Source of the DNA: Streptomyces lincolnensis
GTDB taxonomy: Bacteria > Actinomycetota > Actinomycetes > Streptomycetales > Streptomycetaceae
Assembly (NCBI RefSeq): GCF_021173675.1
Contig: NZ_JAIHON010000003.1
Coordinates: 682,001-746,000, forward strand
DNA: 64,000 nucleotides
Direction of reading: 5' to 3'
Positions 17,866 through 26,901 of this stretch are shown here, piece after piece. The stretch's first letter is position 1; every line of letters starts with the position of its first letter. The notes beneath the pieces were generated by a model. That model was not told the origin of the DNA. It ran no database searches and was given only the letters and a program-made list of their open reading frames with translations. Both the position numbers and the translations under genes were made by a program.

Positions 17866-18017
17866 TGCGGGGCGGACCGTAGCGCTGCCAAGTATTCGGA
17901 CCAGTTCCCGTCGGCGGGGGTGGCCCAGCGTTCGGTTGTCTTGGGGTGGATTGCGATCAGGTCGGCGATGACCATGGGCGGCAGGTCCACCAGGGCGCCC
18001 ATCATGGCGGCTGACAA
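17866..18017 (-). pseudogene. C-terminal integrase remnant
   Basis: The minus frame reads PPMVIADLIAIHPKTTERWA, then NWSEYLAALR, matching the usual very C-terminus of actinobacterial tyrosine recombinases (LADLIGIHxxTAxRWA...W..YxAAR). Only about 45 residues remain. The rest of 17827-18335 holds no intact gene. Confidence 0.6.
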
Positions 18018-18169
18018 CCACCGGTGCGGGGCGTTGCCAAGGCAGTCAGGAGGTGAGGGAACGGTAGTTGACGAGCCGGCTCCATGGTTTGCGTTTCACT
18101 CGATCGCATGACTGACCTGCCGTTTCGCCCCCGGCTTGGTATCAGCTGCGATTCTTGCGGTGAATCGAT

Positions 18170-18303
18170 CTACGGAGCGTGACGAGTTGGCGGGCAAGAG
18201 GGGCACGGCACCAGGGGCCGCGCGGTTGCGTCTGGCCGGCGGGGTGCCGTTACTGCGGCCGGGTGAGCAGGCCTTCGAGGCGATGCTGGACGGCTGGCTG
18301 CAT
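18170..18303 (+). pseudogene. N-terminal integrase remnant
   Basis: The plus frame reads LRLAGGVPLLRPGEQAFEAM, then LDGWL, like the first 30 or so residues of actinobacterial tyrosine recombinases (VxLLxPEExVFEAMLxGW). It breaks off at once. It points away from the C-terminal remnant at 17866-18017, so at least one rearrangement or two different integrases were involved. Confidence 0.5.
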
Positions 18304-18335
18304 GTCACCGCACTGACGCTTGGCGGAGGCCCGGC

Positions 18336-19190
18336 ATGCGCAGACCACTAGGCCGGGGGCCTGGTGGGCGGCAGCACCCACCCGTTGATCCTCGGCAACG
18401 ACGGCTTCTATTGATCAAAGGCATCATCGGCAGCGCGTTCGCTCTCATCCTCGCTCCGGTTCTCGTGGCGATCGTCGTCGGATGGCTGTCGTCGGGCGCC
18501 GATGACGGCCCCGAGGAGACCCCCGGCCCATCGCCGTCAGGTCCTGACTTCGCTGTCGTTGCGCGGTTGATGAACCAGACCGGCTGCACAGCCTTCGCCA
18601 ACACCCTCTCCTCTCCTGAGGACAGGGCAGAGCTCAGTACGCAGTCCGACGCCAGCGCCGTCATCCAGAGGAACAACGGCGCCCGCGCCTCCGAGCTGAG
18701 CGTCAGCATCACCCTCCAGGGCAGCGACCGCGCGCTCACCATCGAATCGATCGACATCGAGCCCAAGACCCCTCGCCCGACAGCTCCGCTCGACGGGGGC
18801 CTCATCTGTGAGCCTTCCTCAGGAGGGCAGTCGAAGATCAAGCTGCACGCCGACATGGACGCCGCGAAACCGGCGTTTCGCAGTAGGGACTCCGGCGCCA
18901 CGCCGTACTTCCGCGACAACGCCATCACGCTCGCCCCGCACGAACAGGTGCCCCTCCACATGGCCTTCAGCGCTCGGCGGGGCTATCGCGCATTCGAACT
19001 GGTCATCCACTACACGATGTCGGGCAGGGCCGAGAAGCGTGTCGTGCCCGCGCCCGCGGGCAGCCGGTGGGCCGTGACCGCCCTGGCCAAGACATACGGA
19101 TCCGTCTACGAGGGGACGGTCGGCGGTCCGTTTGAACTCTCCGGGGAGGCGGACCGGTGCGGACAGGTACCGAAACCGGTGGGCTGCTGA
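18336..19190 (+). CDS. Membrane-anchored protein of unknown function
   Basis: 284 residues. A short basic N-terminus is followed by one hydrophobic helix (IIGSAFALILAPVLVAIVVG, about 30-49), a Pro/Gly/Ser linker and an extracytoplasmic domain rich in beta-type sequence. GGAGG precedes ATG 18336 by about 7 bp. Its stop codon shares one base with the ATG of the next lipoprotein gene, so the two are translationally coupled and probably form a surface pair. I do not recognise the family. Confidence 0.75.
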   Translation: MRRPLGRGPGGRQHPPVDPRQRRLLLIKGIIGSAFALILAPVLVAIVVGWLSSGADDGPEETPGPSPSGPDFAVVARLMNQTGCTAFANTLSSPEDRAELSTQSDASAVIQRNNGARASELSVSITLQGSDRALTIESIDIEPKTPRPTAPLDGGLICEPSSGGQSKIKLHADMDAAKPAFRSRDSGATPYFRDNAITLAPHEQVPLHMAFSARRGYRAFELVIHYTMSGRAEKRVVPAPAGSRWAVTALAKTYGSVYEGTVGGPFELSGEADRCGQVPKPVGC

Positions 19191-20857
19191 TGCGCCGCCC
19201 CGCCGCCTACGTAGCTGGAGCGCTCGCCCTCTTCTTCGTCCTCGCAGCGTGCACCGGGGCCGACGACGGAACCGGGGACGGGAAGCCCGTGTCGTCGGCG
19301 CGCGCGAATGCGTTTGAGGCTCTCTGGTCCCGGTCGGTCCCCGGTCAGTCGGGGGCTGCGGCGGTGGCGGACGATGTGGTGCTCATCCCGCACGACAACA
19401 TGATCGACGTTCGTGATGCGCGCACGGGAAAGAATCGCAGAACCCTGCGGGCGGACCCAACGGATCAGATCGTGGGCGCCTACCTCACTGGTGATGTGAT
19501 CGTGGCCCGTGTAGCGCACAACTCCTTCACGATCCTTCTGGGCTTCGACTTGCGTACCGGCAGGCAATTGTGGAATCAACCGTACGAGACGAGAGCGATG
19601 GTCCTGCCCGGGGAAGAGCCGGAGCTGGAGCTGATCGACTCCGGGCCGGTCACCGTCACCGAGCGTGGCGTTGTCGTCCACGCCCACGACGGTCGCAACA
19701 TCGGCCTGAACCCCAGGACCGGGGAGATGACCTGGCAGCGGCAGGCGGAATGCGACAGCAGGGCGCACACGGCTGCAGGCGCCATGGGTGACTCGTTTTA
19801 CGCGGCCATCACGGGCGCCACCGCCCGCTACTCGATCACGCTTTGCCTGGAGGGCTCAAAGGCCGTCCTCAAGGCCACCGACCCGCGCGACGGTGACAGC
19901 GTGTGGCGGGCAGATGTGAAGAAGCACGACGGTGGCACGACGTTTTCCACCAGCGAGGACGTCGTCGGCGTGCGGTCCGCCGACGCCGGGAACCACAAGG
20001 CCACCTTCTCCCTCTTCGACGAGTCCGGTGATCACCTGGCCGACGGCACCGTGAAGGATCCGGCGGGTGATATCCGGACCGTGGGCCGGGTCGGGGACAC
20101 GGTGTACTTCCATGACGGGCGGCAGCTTCACGCAGTGCGGGCCGACGGAACGACGCTGTGGGTCCAGGACGCTCCCAGCCACGTTGGATTGAGCGCCCGG
20201 GCCATCGTCTCCGATCGCGAGACGCTTACGCCCCAGAGCGTGCAGCGCACCGGCGTGAGCGTGGTCATCGACCTGTCCGGCAAGACACGAGCGACGCTGC
20301 CGTGGCCGCTCCGCGGCGAACTCATCGGGATGAGTGGCGAACTCCTGGTCATCCGCGGCGAGGAGGAGGACGGCGCCCGGTACACGGCGTTGCGCCCGAC
20401 GCGACGGGATCTCAAGGAACCTGCCCTGGGCGGAGTCGCGCCGTCGGACTGGCCGGACGCCTGCTCCCTCCTCTCGGACAAACAGCTCAACGGGCTGGGC
20501 GGGGACTATCTCCGGCTTCCCGTCGACAAGAGCCGCACCGTCTTCGGCGTCAGAGTGCCACATGAGACTCAGTGCCGGTTCGCCACCGAGTCGGGATCCG
20601 ACAAGGACATCGTCCAGATCACCCTACGGTGGGTGGCCGCCGACTCCGCCACAGCACGGGAGATCTCGGCGAGCGACCTCCCGTGGGGCACCGGGGTGCA
20701 GAGACTGAGCCCGAGCGTACATCTCGTCGAGCCCCCGGAGAGAGGCCTACATCTGGCAAGGTCCGCCGTAGTGGCCTCCGGCCGCTACGTCCTCGACGTC
20801 AGCGCTCCGAAGAACGAGAAACTGGTCCGAACGGTCGCTTCGCTCCTGGCCGACTGA
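19190..20857 (+). CDS. Lipoprotein with PQQ-like beta-propeller
   Basis: 555 residues. The signal peptide RRPAAYVAGALALFFVLAAC ends in the lipobox LAAC with acylated Cys about residue 22. The body has repeats such as DVRDARTGKNRRTL, GFDLRTGRQLW and GLNPRTGEMTWQ, the pattern of PQQ-like propeller blades (BamB-like), then a separate C-terminal domain (PDACSLLSDKQLNGLGGDY) resembling extracellular binding domains of Streptomyces lipoproteins. Start ATG 19190 overlaps the upstream stop by one base; a GTG at 19157 is possible. Located outside the membrane; function unknown, likely scaffold or sensor. Confidence 0.8.
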   Translation: MRRPAAYVAGALALFFVLAACTGADDGTGDGKPVSSARANAFEALWSRSVPGQSGAAAVADDVVLIPHDNMIDVRDARTGKNRRTLRADPTDQIVGAYLTGDVIVARVAHNSFTILLGFDLRTGRQLWNQPYETRAMVLPGEEPELELIDSGPVTVTERGVVVHAHDGRNIGLNPRTGEMTWQRQAECDSRAHTAAGAMGDSFYAAITGATARYSITLCLEGSKAVLKATDPRDGDSVWRADVKKHDGGTTFSTSEDVVGVRSADAGNHKATFSLFDESGDHLADGTVKDPAGDIRTVGRVGDTVYFHDGRQLHAVRADGTTLWVQDAPSHVGLSARAIVSDRETLTPQSVQRTGVSVVIDLSGKTRATLPWPLRGELIGMSGELLVIRGEEEDGARYTALRPTRRDLKEPALGGVAPSDWPDACSLLSDKQLNGLGGDYLRLPVDKSRTVFGVRVPHETQCRFATESGSDKDIVQITLRWVAADSATAREISASDLPWGTGVQRLSPSVHLVEPPERGLHLARSAVVASGRYVLDVSAPKNEKLVRTVASLLAD

Positions 20858-20884
20858 GCACCGCGCTGTGGTCCAGCATCGGAA

Positions 20885-20911
20885 CCTGCCCCTAGATCCC
20901 CGACGGGCAGG
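20885..20911 (+). terminator. Probable terminator after the lipoprotein gene
   Basis: Arms CCTGCCC and GGGCAGG, perfect over 7 bp with a 13-base loop, lie 28 bp past the stop, between convergent genes. Confidence 0.45.
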
Positions 20912-21016
20912 CCGGAGGCGCTGTGCCGCATCTGCACGGGCTCGTGGAACACCCCGAGCATGTTCACCGACCACCACGGCGCACCGGAGAACTCCAAGAT
21001 CACCGACGGAGTCGAG

Positions 21017-22063
21017 CTAAAGGTCCTGCTCGGCGGGGACGGCTGCGTCCAGTGGTACGGCGGAGAGGGTGAAGGGGAGTACCTCGGGCGGGAGTCCGTT
21101 GATCCAGCGGTTGTACTGGCTGTTGACGACCAGGGCCCGGTCGCGCGCGAGGGAGATGGAGCTGGGGTGGTGGAAGCCGCCGGGTGCGAGCAGCCGACTC
21201 GTGTAGCGGCCCTGGGACAGGTCGGGGGACATGGCGATGACGGTGACCTGGGGCGTGAGGCCGGGGATGTTGTTGATGTTGCCCTGGACCACGTACAGCC
21301 GCCCGTCGCGGTAGGCCAGCCCGTCGCCGTTGGGGAGTCGGTGGCCGCCGAGGTCGACCTGGAGTGCCTGGCGTGTGTGCCGGTCGATGCGCCACAGCTG
21401 TCCGGTGGAGCTGTTGACGGTCAGTAAGTGGCCGCCGACGCAGGTGATGCCGTTGAGGTTGTGCTTACCGTCGATCCATTCGACGGGGGTCGTGGTGACG
21501 TCGAGCCAGCGTTCGAGGTGCGGGCCGCTGCTGGAATGGGTGAGTCGGTAGACGACGGGCCGGAAGGAGTCGGTGACGTACGCGGTGCCGTCCGGCGCGA
21601 CGGCGATCTCGTTGACGAAGCCGCCGTCCACGCCGTGCAGCAGGGCCAGCAGGGCGCCGCGCTCGGTGTCGTACACGCGCAGGGTGCCGGTGTCCGCTCC
21701 GCCGACGATGAGTCGTCCGGCGGAGTCGATCGCCATCCCGGACGTGGTGCTGCGGCCGTCGGTGCCGTCGGGCGACCAAGGGCGCAGCGCGGGCTTGGTC
21801 AGGTGACCGCGGTAGAGGGTGCCGTCCGCGGCGCTGCCGACATAGAGGTGTCCGGTGCGTGCGTCGTAGGCATGGCCGCTGGGGAAGACCCGGTCCCCGG
21901 GAAGGACGTACTCCGTCGGCAGTCGGGCGGGACCGGGCGGCGCGCTGCCGCCGGCCTGTGCGGTGGTCGGCGCCGTCCGGGTCCAGGCCGTCGCGGACAT
22001 CGCGGCCGCGGTGCCGAATGCGGCGGTCAGCATCCTCCGCCGTGACACAGGGTGTTGTCCCAT
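21017..22063 (-). CDS. Tat-exported SMP-30/YVTN-type beta-propeller protein
   Basis: 348 residues from ATG 22063 (GGAG 6 bp upstream). The N-terminal Tat signal is VSRRRMLTAAFGTAAAMSAT. The mature part shows propeller repeats: GHAYDARTGHLYVGSAADGT, MAIDSAGRLIVGGADTG, IAVAPDGTAYVTDS and LNGITCVGGHLLTVN. This is typical of the SMP-30/gluconolactonase or superoxide dismutase-like propeller family. It is secreted; a sugar-lactone or unknown binding role is possible. An apparent in-frame extension far upstream is an artefact of high GC. Confidence 0.8.
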   Translation of the reverse strand: MGQHPVSRRRMLTAAFGTAAAMSATAWTRTAPTTAQAGGSAPPGPARLPTEYVLPGDRVFPSGHAYDARTGHLYVGSAADGTLYRGHLTKPALRPWSPDGTDGRSTTSGMAIDSAGRLIVGGADTGTLRVYDTERGALLALLHGVDGGFVNEIAVAPDGTAYVTDSFRPVVYRLTHSSSGPHLERWLDVTTTPVEWIDGKHNLNGITCVGGHLLTVNSSTGQLWRIDRHTRQALQVDLGGHRLPNGDGLAYRDGRLYVVQGNINNIPGLTPQVTVIAMSPDLSQGRYTSRLLAPGGFHHPSSISLARDRALVVNSQYNRWINGLPPEVLPFTLSAVPLDAAVPAEQDL

Positions 22064-22249
22064 AAGATGCTCCGTCTCGTCGGGGCCGGGCACGGTCGTG
22101 GCCGGCGGTGCGTGCCAGGTCGTCATGGCCCGGCGGGCGGCGGGGCTCCGACGCGCCGCCGTTCCAGGGGACCGGCAGGGGAGTGAACGACATGTAGGTG
22201 GTGGAGATCGCTGAAGTTTGCCTGCGGCCTCGAACCCGGTGTGTCGATG

Positions 22250-22278
22250 GCGTCGGCGAGGTCGCCGATGGCCGACGC
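22250..22278 (-). terminator. Probable terminator after the aldo/keto reductase
   Basis: GCGTCGGC and GCCGACGC form a perfect 8-bp stem with a 13-base loop, 21 bp past the reductase stop codon on the minus strand. Confidence 0.45.
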
Positions 22279-22299
22279 CGGCACTACGACAGGCGCGGC

Positions 22300-23349
22300 T
22301 CACCCCGCATTTCGAGCCTTGGCCGGGCCGGTTCCCGCGCCGGTGGCGGTGATGGCGGCGCCGATCTCGTCCAGGTCGGCGGCGGTCAGTTCCAGATCCC
22401 CGGCCCCGATCCAGCCGTCGACCTGGGAGGGCGTGCGCGCGCCCACGATGGCGCCGCTCATACCCGGCCAGGCCAGTACCCAGGCGATGGCGACCTCGGC
22501 CACGCTCACACCGTGTCGCGCGGCGATCGGCTTCAGCGCGTCGGCGAGCCGGAGATTGGCGGCCAGTCCGGTGGTGAAGTCGGCATGCGAGGAACGCCAG
22601 TCGTCGACGCCCAGCGACGCCGCCCGCTCGGCGGTGAACGCGCCGCTCAGCAGTCCGGACTGCATCGGCGAGTAGGCGATCACGCCGGTGCCGTTGGCGG
22701 CTGCCCACGCGACCTCGGCCGCGGCCGACCGGTCGATCGCCGAGAAGGGCGGCTGGATCGCGTCCACGTGCGCGATCTTCTCGGCCGCCTCCAACTGCGC
22801 CACGTCGTGGTTGGACAGTCCGATCGCACCGATCTTGCCTTCGGCCTTCAGATCGGCCATGACCTGCCAGTACTCCTCCAGCCGAGTGGCGTTGGGCGAT
22901 ACCGTGCCGAAGCCGTCACCGGCGTACTCCAGGGACTCGCCGGTGTCGGGCCAGTGCACTTGATACAGGTCGATCCGCTCCACGCCGAGCCGCCGCAGCG
23001 AGTCCTCGACCTCGCGGCGCACGCTGGCGGGCTTCATGATCCGCCGGGGCGCGGCCGATGGGTCGTCCCGGTCCCACACCAGGCCGGCCTTGGTGAAGAC
23101 GTACGGCTTCTCGGAAAGGTTCGCGATCGCCTTTCCGACCAGCTCCTCCGCGTGGCCGAGGCCGTACACGGCGGCGGTGTCGATCCAGTTCACGCCCGAG
23201 GCGATCGCGTGCCGGATGGCGGCGATCGACTCGGCGTCGTCGGTGTCGCCCCAGCTGAACCTCCAGCCGGACCCGGCCACCACCCAGGATCCCAACCCCA
23301 CCCGGCTGATCTCCATCCCGGTACGGCCCAGCGTTTGCTTGGCAAGCAT
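22300..23349 (-). CDS. Aldo/keto reductase
   Basis: 349 residues with the (beta/alpha)8 AKR fold. The N-terminus is LGRTGMEISRVGLGSWVV, the catalytic Asp and Tyr lie in GVNWIDTAAVYGLGHAEELV, the Lys is in YVFTKAGL and the His in DLYQVHWPD. A C-terminal cofactor motif is IVGARTPSQVDGW. Start ATG 23349 has AAGGAG about 8 bp upstream. It uses NADPH to reduce carbonyls or oxidise alcohols; substrate unknown. Two 15-bp direct repeats lie just upstream, a likely regulator site. A nearby XRE regulator at 24095 is a candidate. Confidence 0.92.
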   Translation of the reverse strand: MLAKQTLGRTGMEISRVGLGSWVVAGSGWRFSWGDTDDAESIAAIRHAIASGVNWIDTAAVYGLGHAEELVGKAIANLSEKPYVFTKAGLVWDRDDPSAAPRRIMKPASVRREVEDSLRRLGVERIDLYQVHWPDTGESLEYAGDGFGTVSPNATRLEEYWQVMADLKAEGKIGAIGLSNHDVAQLEAAEKIAHVDAIQPPFSAIDRSAAAEVAWAAANGTGVIAYSPMQSGLLSGAFTAERAASLGVDDWRSSHADFTTGLAANLRLADALKPIAARHGVSVAEVAIAWVLAWPGMSGAIVGARTPSQVDGWIGAGDLELTAADLDEIGAAITATGAGTGPAKARNAG

Positions 23350-23364
23350 GGCTCTCTCCTTCTC

Positions 23365-23399
23365 TTTCCATGACAGTGGACGTCTTTCCAGGACAGTGG
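23365..23399. repeat. Two direct repeats in the aldo/keto reductase promoter
   Basis: TTTCCATGACAGTGG (23365-23379) and TTTCCAGGACAGTGG (23385-23399) match at 14 of 15 positions and start exactly 20 bp apart, that is two helical turns. They sit 16-50 bp upstream of the reductase ATG, inside the expected promoter, so a tandem operator is likely. Confidence 0.55.
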
Positions 23400-23581
23400 T
23401 CGGCGGCGGGATTCCCGGCATGCCGGACGGCTTCCAGCCGGATCGCCCACATGACCTGGCGCGCGTTCTCGCGCCGCCTGGCGAATGAATGACAGGTGGT
23501 TCCACCCCGGTTACGGCAGGGCTCCGCCCTCGGCGCCGAGCACCCGCACCCGGCCGGGTGGAAGGTGCGGCGGGTGGCGCG

Positions 23582-23992
23582 TCAGCGCCACAGCTGGTAG
23601 CCGCTGAGTTCCAGGTGATGAAAGTCGCCGGCGATCCTGCCCTCGGCCCTGGCGCCGTTGTCGGCGCTCAGGTGGAAGCTCGTCCCGCGGACCACATAAC
23701 TGCCCTTGTATGCCGCCCGGGTGCCGTTGAGATCCTCCTCGAAGGTGCCGTCACGGTCGAGCCGCAGGACGAGGTCGCCGTCCTTACTGGCCCAGGTGCC
23801 GACGAGCGCGGCGGGTATGCCCACGCTCCCCGGCGTGCCCGAGGTGCTCCGCGGGGGCGTGCCGGAGGTGCTCTGCGTGGGCGTGCCCGCCGGCGCCGGG
23901 GGTCGGGTGGTCGCGTCCCTCGCGGTCCCGGTCTCGGCGCTGCAGGCCGTGAGGGCCATGAAGACGGCGATCACGATGGCTTTGTGCCTCAT
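23582..23992 (-). CDS. Small lipoprotein, lipocalin-like
   Basis: 136 residues. Signal peptide with KAIVIAVFMALTAC, lipobox LTAC, then a Thr/Ser/Pro-rich linker with TSGTP repeats (about residues 35-60), then a short beta-rich domain (WASKDGDLVLRLDRDGTFEE, YVVRGTSFHLS) typical of small lipocalin-like or DUF-type envelope proteins. ATG 23992 chosen; no strong ribosome site. It is divergent from the XRE regulator at 24095. Function unknown. Confidence 0.7.
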   Translation of the reverse strand: MRHKAIVIAVFMALTACSAETGTARDATTRPPAPAGTPTQSTSGTPPRSTSGTPGSVGIPAALVGTWASKDGDLVLRLDRDGTFEEDLNGTRAAYKGSYVVRGTSFHLSADNGARAEGRIAGDFHHLELSGYQLWR

Positions 23993-24094
23993 GCCGACCA
24001 CTGTCTGCCGGGCCGCGCGAGCCGCACCAGGGCAGGACCATCCTGGGGAAAAGCCCCCCACCCTGGCGGGGTGGTACCCGCCCATAATGAGGGT

Positions 24095-24925
24095 GTGGAT
24101 CGACGGACAGAGCTGAGCATGTTTCTGCGCTCGCGGCGGGCCCGCGTGACGCCGCAGGAGGTCGGGCTGACCTCACACGGCCGGCGCCGGGTGCCGGGCC
24201 TGCGGAGAGAGGAACTCGCCCACCTCGCCGGGGTGAGCATCGATCACTACGTACGGCTGGAGCAGGGACGCAATCCCCACGTGTCCGAGCACGTCCTCGA
24301 CGCGATCGCCCGGGCCCTGCGGCTCAGCGCCGACGAGACCCGCCACCTGCGCAACCTGGCCCGTCCCGAGTCCCGCCGCGTCCAGCAGGAGCCGGTGGCC
24401 GGCGTACGTGCCTCGTTACGGATGCTCCTTGACACCCTGGCCGGACCGGCGTACATCGTGGGACCACGCGCGGAGTTCCTCGCCTGGAACGACCTGGCCA
24501 GGGGCGTGTTCGCTGACTTCCCCACACTGCCGGCAGCCGAACGCAACGCCGCCCGGCTGGTCTTCCTCGACCAGACCTTCCGCCAGTTGTTCGGGCAGAG
24601 CCTGCCGCGCAAGTGTGCCGACACCGTCTCCTACCTGCGCCTGAACGCCGGCCGGCACGCCGACGACCCGCAACTCATCGAGCTCATCGGCACGTTGTCC
24701 ATGCGCAGCCAGGAGTTCCGCCAGCTGTGGGCGCAGCAGGACGTCAACGACAAGTCCCACGGCCGCTACCAGCTCGACCACCCGCTGGTAGGACCGCTCG
24801 ACCTGCACTACGAGGCCGTGGACGTGGCCGAGACGGCCGGCTGGAAGCTGATCGCCTACTCGGCCCAGCCGGGCTCCCCGTCCACCGACGCGCTGCGACT
24901 GATCGGCAGCTGGATCTCCAGCTGA
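24095..24925 (+). CDS. XRE-family regulator (MmyB-like)
   Basis: 276 residues. The helix-turn-helix domain reads RVPGLRREELAHLAGVSIDH and YVRLEQGRNPHVSEHVLDAI (about 25-75), the standard start of MmyB-like XRE regulators. A ligand-binding C-terminal domain follows (GPAYIVGPRAEFLAWNDLAR, then DHPLVGPLDLHYE). Such regulators commonly control a neighbouring oxidoreductase; here the aldo/keto reductase with tandem repeats is 750 bp away, with a lipoprotein in between. GTG 24095 is the likely start; ATG 24119 is possible but would trim the N-terminus. Confidence 0.9.
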   Translation: MDRRTELSMFLRSRRARVTPQEVGLTSHGRRRVPGLRREELAHLAGVSIDHYVRLEQGRNPHVSEHVLDAIARALRLSADETRHLRNLARPESRRVQQEPVAGVRASLRMLLDTLAGPAYIVGPRAEFLAWNDLARGVFADFPTLPAAERNAARLVFLDQTFRQLFGQSLPRKCADTVSYLRLNAGRHADDPQLIELIGTLSMRSQEFRQLWAQQDVNDKSHGRYQLDHPLVGPLDLHYEAVDVAETAGWKLIAYSAQPGSPSTDALRLIGSWISS

Positions 24926-24931
24926 TCCACG

Positions 24932-25051
24932 CACCATGGCGAAGCAGTCGGCGTGGTGGACGTAAGCGGCCCCCGGCAGATCGGTGACGGGAACCTTGCC
25001 CGCGTCGGTGAGGTCCGCGTCGATCTCGTTGCCGACGGCTGCCGGTCCCAT
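24932..25051 (-). pseudogene. CoA-transferase beta-subunit fragment
   Basis: The minus frame contains NEIDADLTDAGKVPVTDLPG and AAYVHHADCFAMV, closely resembling the conserved middle of 3-oxoacid/3-oxoadipate CoA-transferase B subunits (DLINAGKxxVTxLPGAxYFxxAxSFAMIRGGH). Just 40 residues survive, wedged between the XRE gene and an NTF2-like gene. Confidence 0.55.
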
Positions 25052-25125
25052 GCCGGGGCATCCAACTTGCGGAGGAATTGAACCCCCACCCGCTTGTCGT
25101 TCGAGAGCGGAGCCGATACGACCGG

Positions 25126-25515
25126 TCAGCGCCCGGTGGGCTCCCACCACACCAGGTTGGCGGCCGCCTGGGCCACCGGCTCGATGATCTCCCACGCCTC
25201 GGCGATCAGCCCTTCGTCAATCCGCCAGATATCGATGACTGCGATTTCCGGGCCGGCATCGGGGAGTTGTCGCCGCGAGTGCATCACGACATGATCACCG
25301 TCGGCCAGCAGGTGGTGGACCTCCACCCGCATATCGGCGAGCGGGGTGAGTGCTGCCTGTACGGCGGCGAGCCATTCCACTTTGGTCGAGGAAGTCGAGT
25401 CCGGCCTGTGATGGACGAAGTCATCGCTCAGCAACGGTTCGAGCGCGCCGATGCTGCCCGTCTCGATCAGTTCCGCCAGTGCCCGTTGCACGATGCCCTT
25501 GTTGTCTGTGGTCAT
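25126..25515 (-). CDS. NTF2-like/SnoaL ester cyclase-family protein
   Basis: 129 residues from ATG 25515. KGIVQRALAELIETGSIGAL, then FVHHRPDS, LADMRVEVHHLLADGDHVVM and VIDIWRIDEGLIAEAWEI have the spacing of the SnoaL-like NTF2 superfamily. It is divergent from the XRE regulator at 25602 with 86 bp between them, so it is likely its target. Reaction unknown; such proteins isomerise or cyclise small carbonyl substrates. Confidence 0.85.
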   Translation of the reverse strand: MTTDNKGIVQRALAELIETGSIGALEPLLSDDFVHHRPDSTSSTKVEWLAAVQAALTPLADMRVEVHHLLADGDHVVMHSRRQLPDAGPEIAVIDIWRIDEGLIAEAWEIIEPVAQAAANLVWWEPTGR

Positions 25516-25601
25516 GGACGCAGTGTTTCTGCAGTCGCAACGGTTGTCGATGAAGTCGGATTTCATGGCGCGCGGTTCCACGATGAGTACGCTCGACGAC
25601 C

Positions 25602-26396
25602 ATGCATATGGTTGGGGAGCTCCTGCGGCAGTGGCGGCATCGCCGACGACTCAGCCAACTCGATCTCGCGATCGCGGCCGACGTGTCGGCTCGTCACGTC
25701 AGCCTGGTCGAGACAGGCAAGTCCAACCCGAGCGCCGACATGGTCCTCCGGCTCGCGGCCCACCTCGATGTGCCGTTGCGTGACCGCAATCGGCTGTTGC
25801 TCGCGGCCGGCTTCGCACCTCGGTACGCCGAGCGGCCACTCGATGACGGTGCGCTGTCGGCGGCCCGGGACGCGGTCGAGAGGGTGCTGCGTGCGCATGA
25901 GCCCTACCCGGCGGTGGCCTTCGACCGCCGGTGGAACATCGTGATGACCAACCGCGCGGTCGAGCCGTTCTTCGCGGATGTCCATCCCGACCTGCTGCAG
26001 CCGCCGATGAACCTGGTGCGGCTGGGACTCGACCCGCGAGGCTTCGCCCCGCTGGTCGTCAACCTGGCCGACGTGCGTGCGGTGTTCCGCTCCCGTATCA
26101 GGCGTCAGCTCGCCGTCGCTCCCGACGCCGAGCTCATCGCGCTCTACCAGGAACTGCTGGAGCCCAGCTCCGAGGACGCGTCGAGCCTTTCGGTCGAATC
26201 CGATGTCCTGATCCCGATGGTCCTTCGCTTCAACGGACGAGAGCTGCGGCTGTTCTCGACCATCACCACGTTCGGCACTCCGATGGACATCACGCTGGAC
26301 GAGGTCGCGATCGAGTCGTACTACCCGGCGGACGCGGAGAGCGCCGCCTACTTCGAGGGATCCAACGGTGACGTTCGAGCAGCTGCCCACCCCTGA
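25602..26396 (+). CDS. XRE-family regulator (MmyB-like)
   Basis: 264 residues. Helix-turn-helix: GELLRQWRHRRRLSQLDLAI, then AADVSARHVSLVETGKSNPS (about 4-45). The C-terminal ligand-binding domain has YPAVAFDRRWNIVMTNRAVE and FAPLVVNLADVRAVFRSRIR. Start may be ATG 25602 or ATG 25608; neither has a clear Shine-Dalgarno sequence, so a leaderless transcript is possible. Divergent from the SnoaL-like gene, which it probably regulates. Confidence 0.9.
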   Translation: MHMVGELLRQWRHRRRLSQLDLAIAADVSARHVSLVETGKSNPSADMVLRLAAHLDVPLRDRNRLLLAAGFAPRYAERPLDDGALSAARDAVERVLRAHEPYPAVAFDRRWNIVMTNRAVEPFFADVHPDLLQPPMNLVRLGLDPRGFAPLVVNLADVRAVFRSRIRRQLAVAPDAELIALYQELLEPSSEDASSLSVESDVLIPMVLRFNGRELRLFSTITTFGTPMDITLDEVAIESYYPADAESAAYFEGSNGDVRAAAHP

Positions 26397-26901
26397 CCGG
26401 TGAGGATCGGATGGCCACTGACCCGGTCAGATTCGCACGGTCCGCTGGTTCCTGGGGGCCGATGCCCTGCTTGCGGGACGACGAAGGCGAGGTGCTGTGT
26501 GCCCGTGCGCGCACCGAAGCGGCCCTCGACGGCGTGCGGAATGAATTCCCTGGCGAATGGCTCAACGACTATCAGCAGGTGAACGGCTCGGCTGCCGACC
26601 GCGACGGATTGATTGGGACAGCGGAGATGGATTTCGATCAGGCAGTGAGGCCGTGTCCCTGTTGTCTGCGGCCCTGTTGGACGCAGAACGCCTGGCGGCC
26701 AGGGCCGGACGCCTGGTGACGGACGAGGACCAGCAGGTCGTTGACGATCGTCCGCCGGGGTGCTGAAGACCCCCTGAGGCTCGCTGATCTGCCCAGTGGG
26801 GGAGGGGAGTTGGGGCGCCGCGACCTGCGGTACAGTTGATCACGAGCTGGTCGCTGCAACTCACGTCGACCGGTGTTGCGTTGGTGGTCCAAGGAAAGAC
26901 G
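26397..26901. other. Gene-poor stretch
   Basis: No reading frame here has convincing protein character. The 26411-26719 plus frame has Cys-rich, low-quality composition and I do not call it. The region leads into the hairpin cluster at 26902-26990. Confidence 0.5.

Noticed and set aside
26411..26719. Possible small Cys-containing protein
   Set aside because: No ribosome site or family resemblance; codon use is not typical for this genome.
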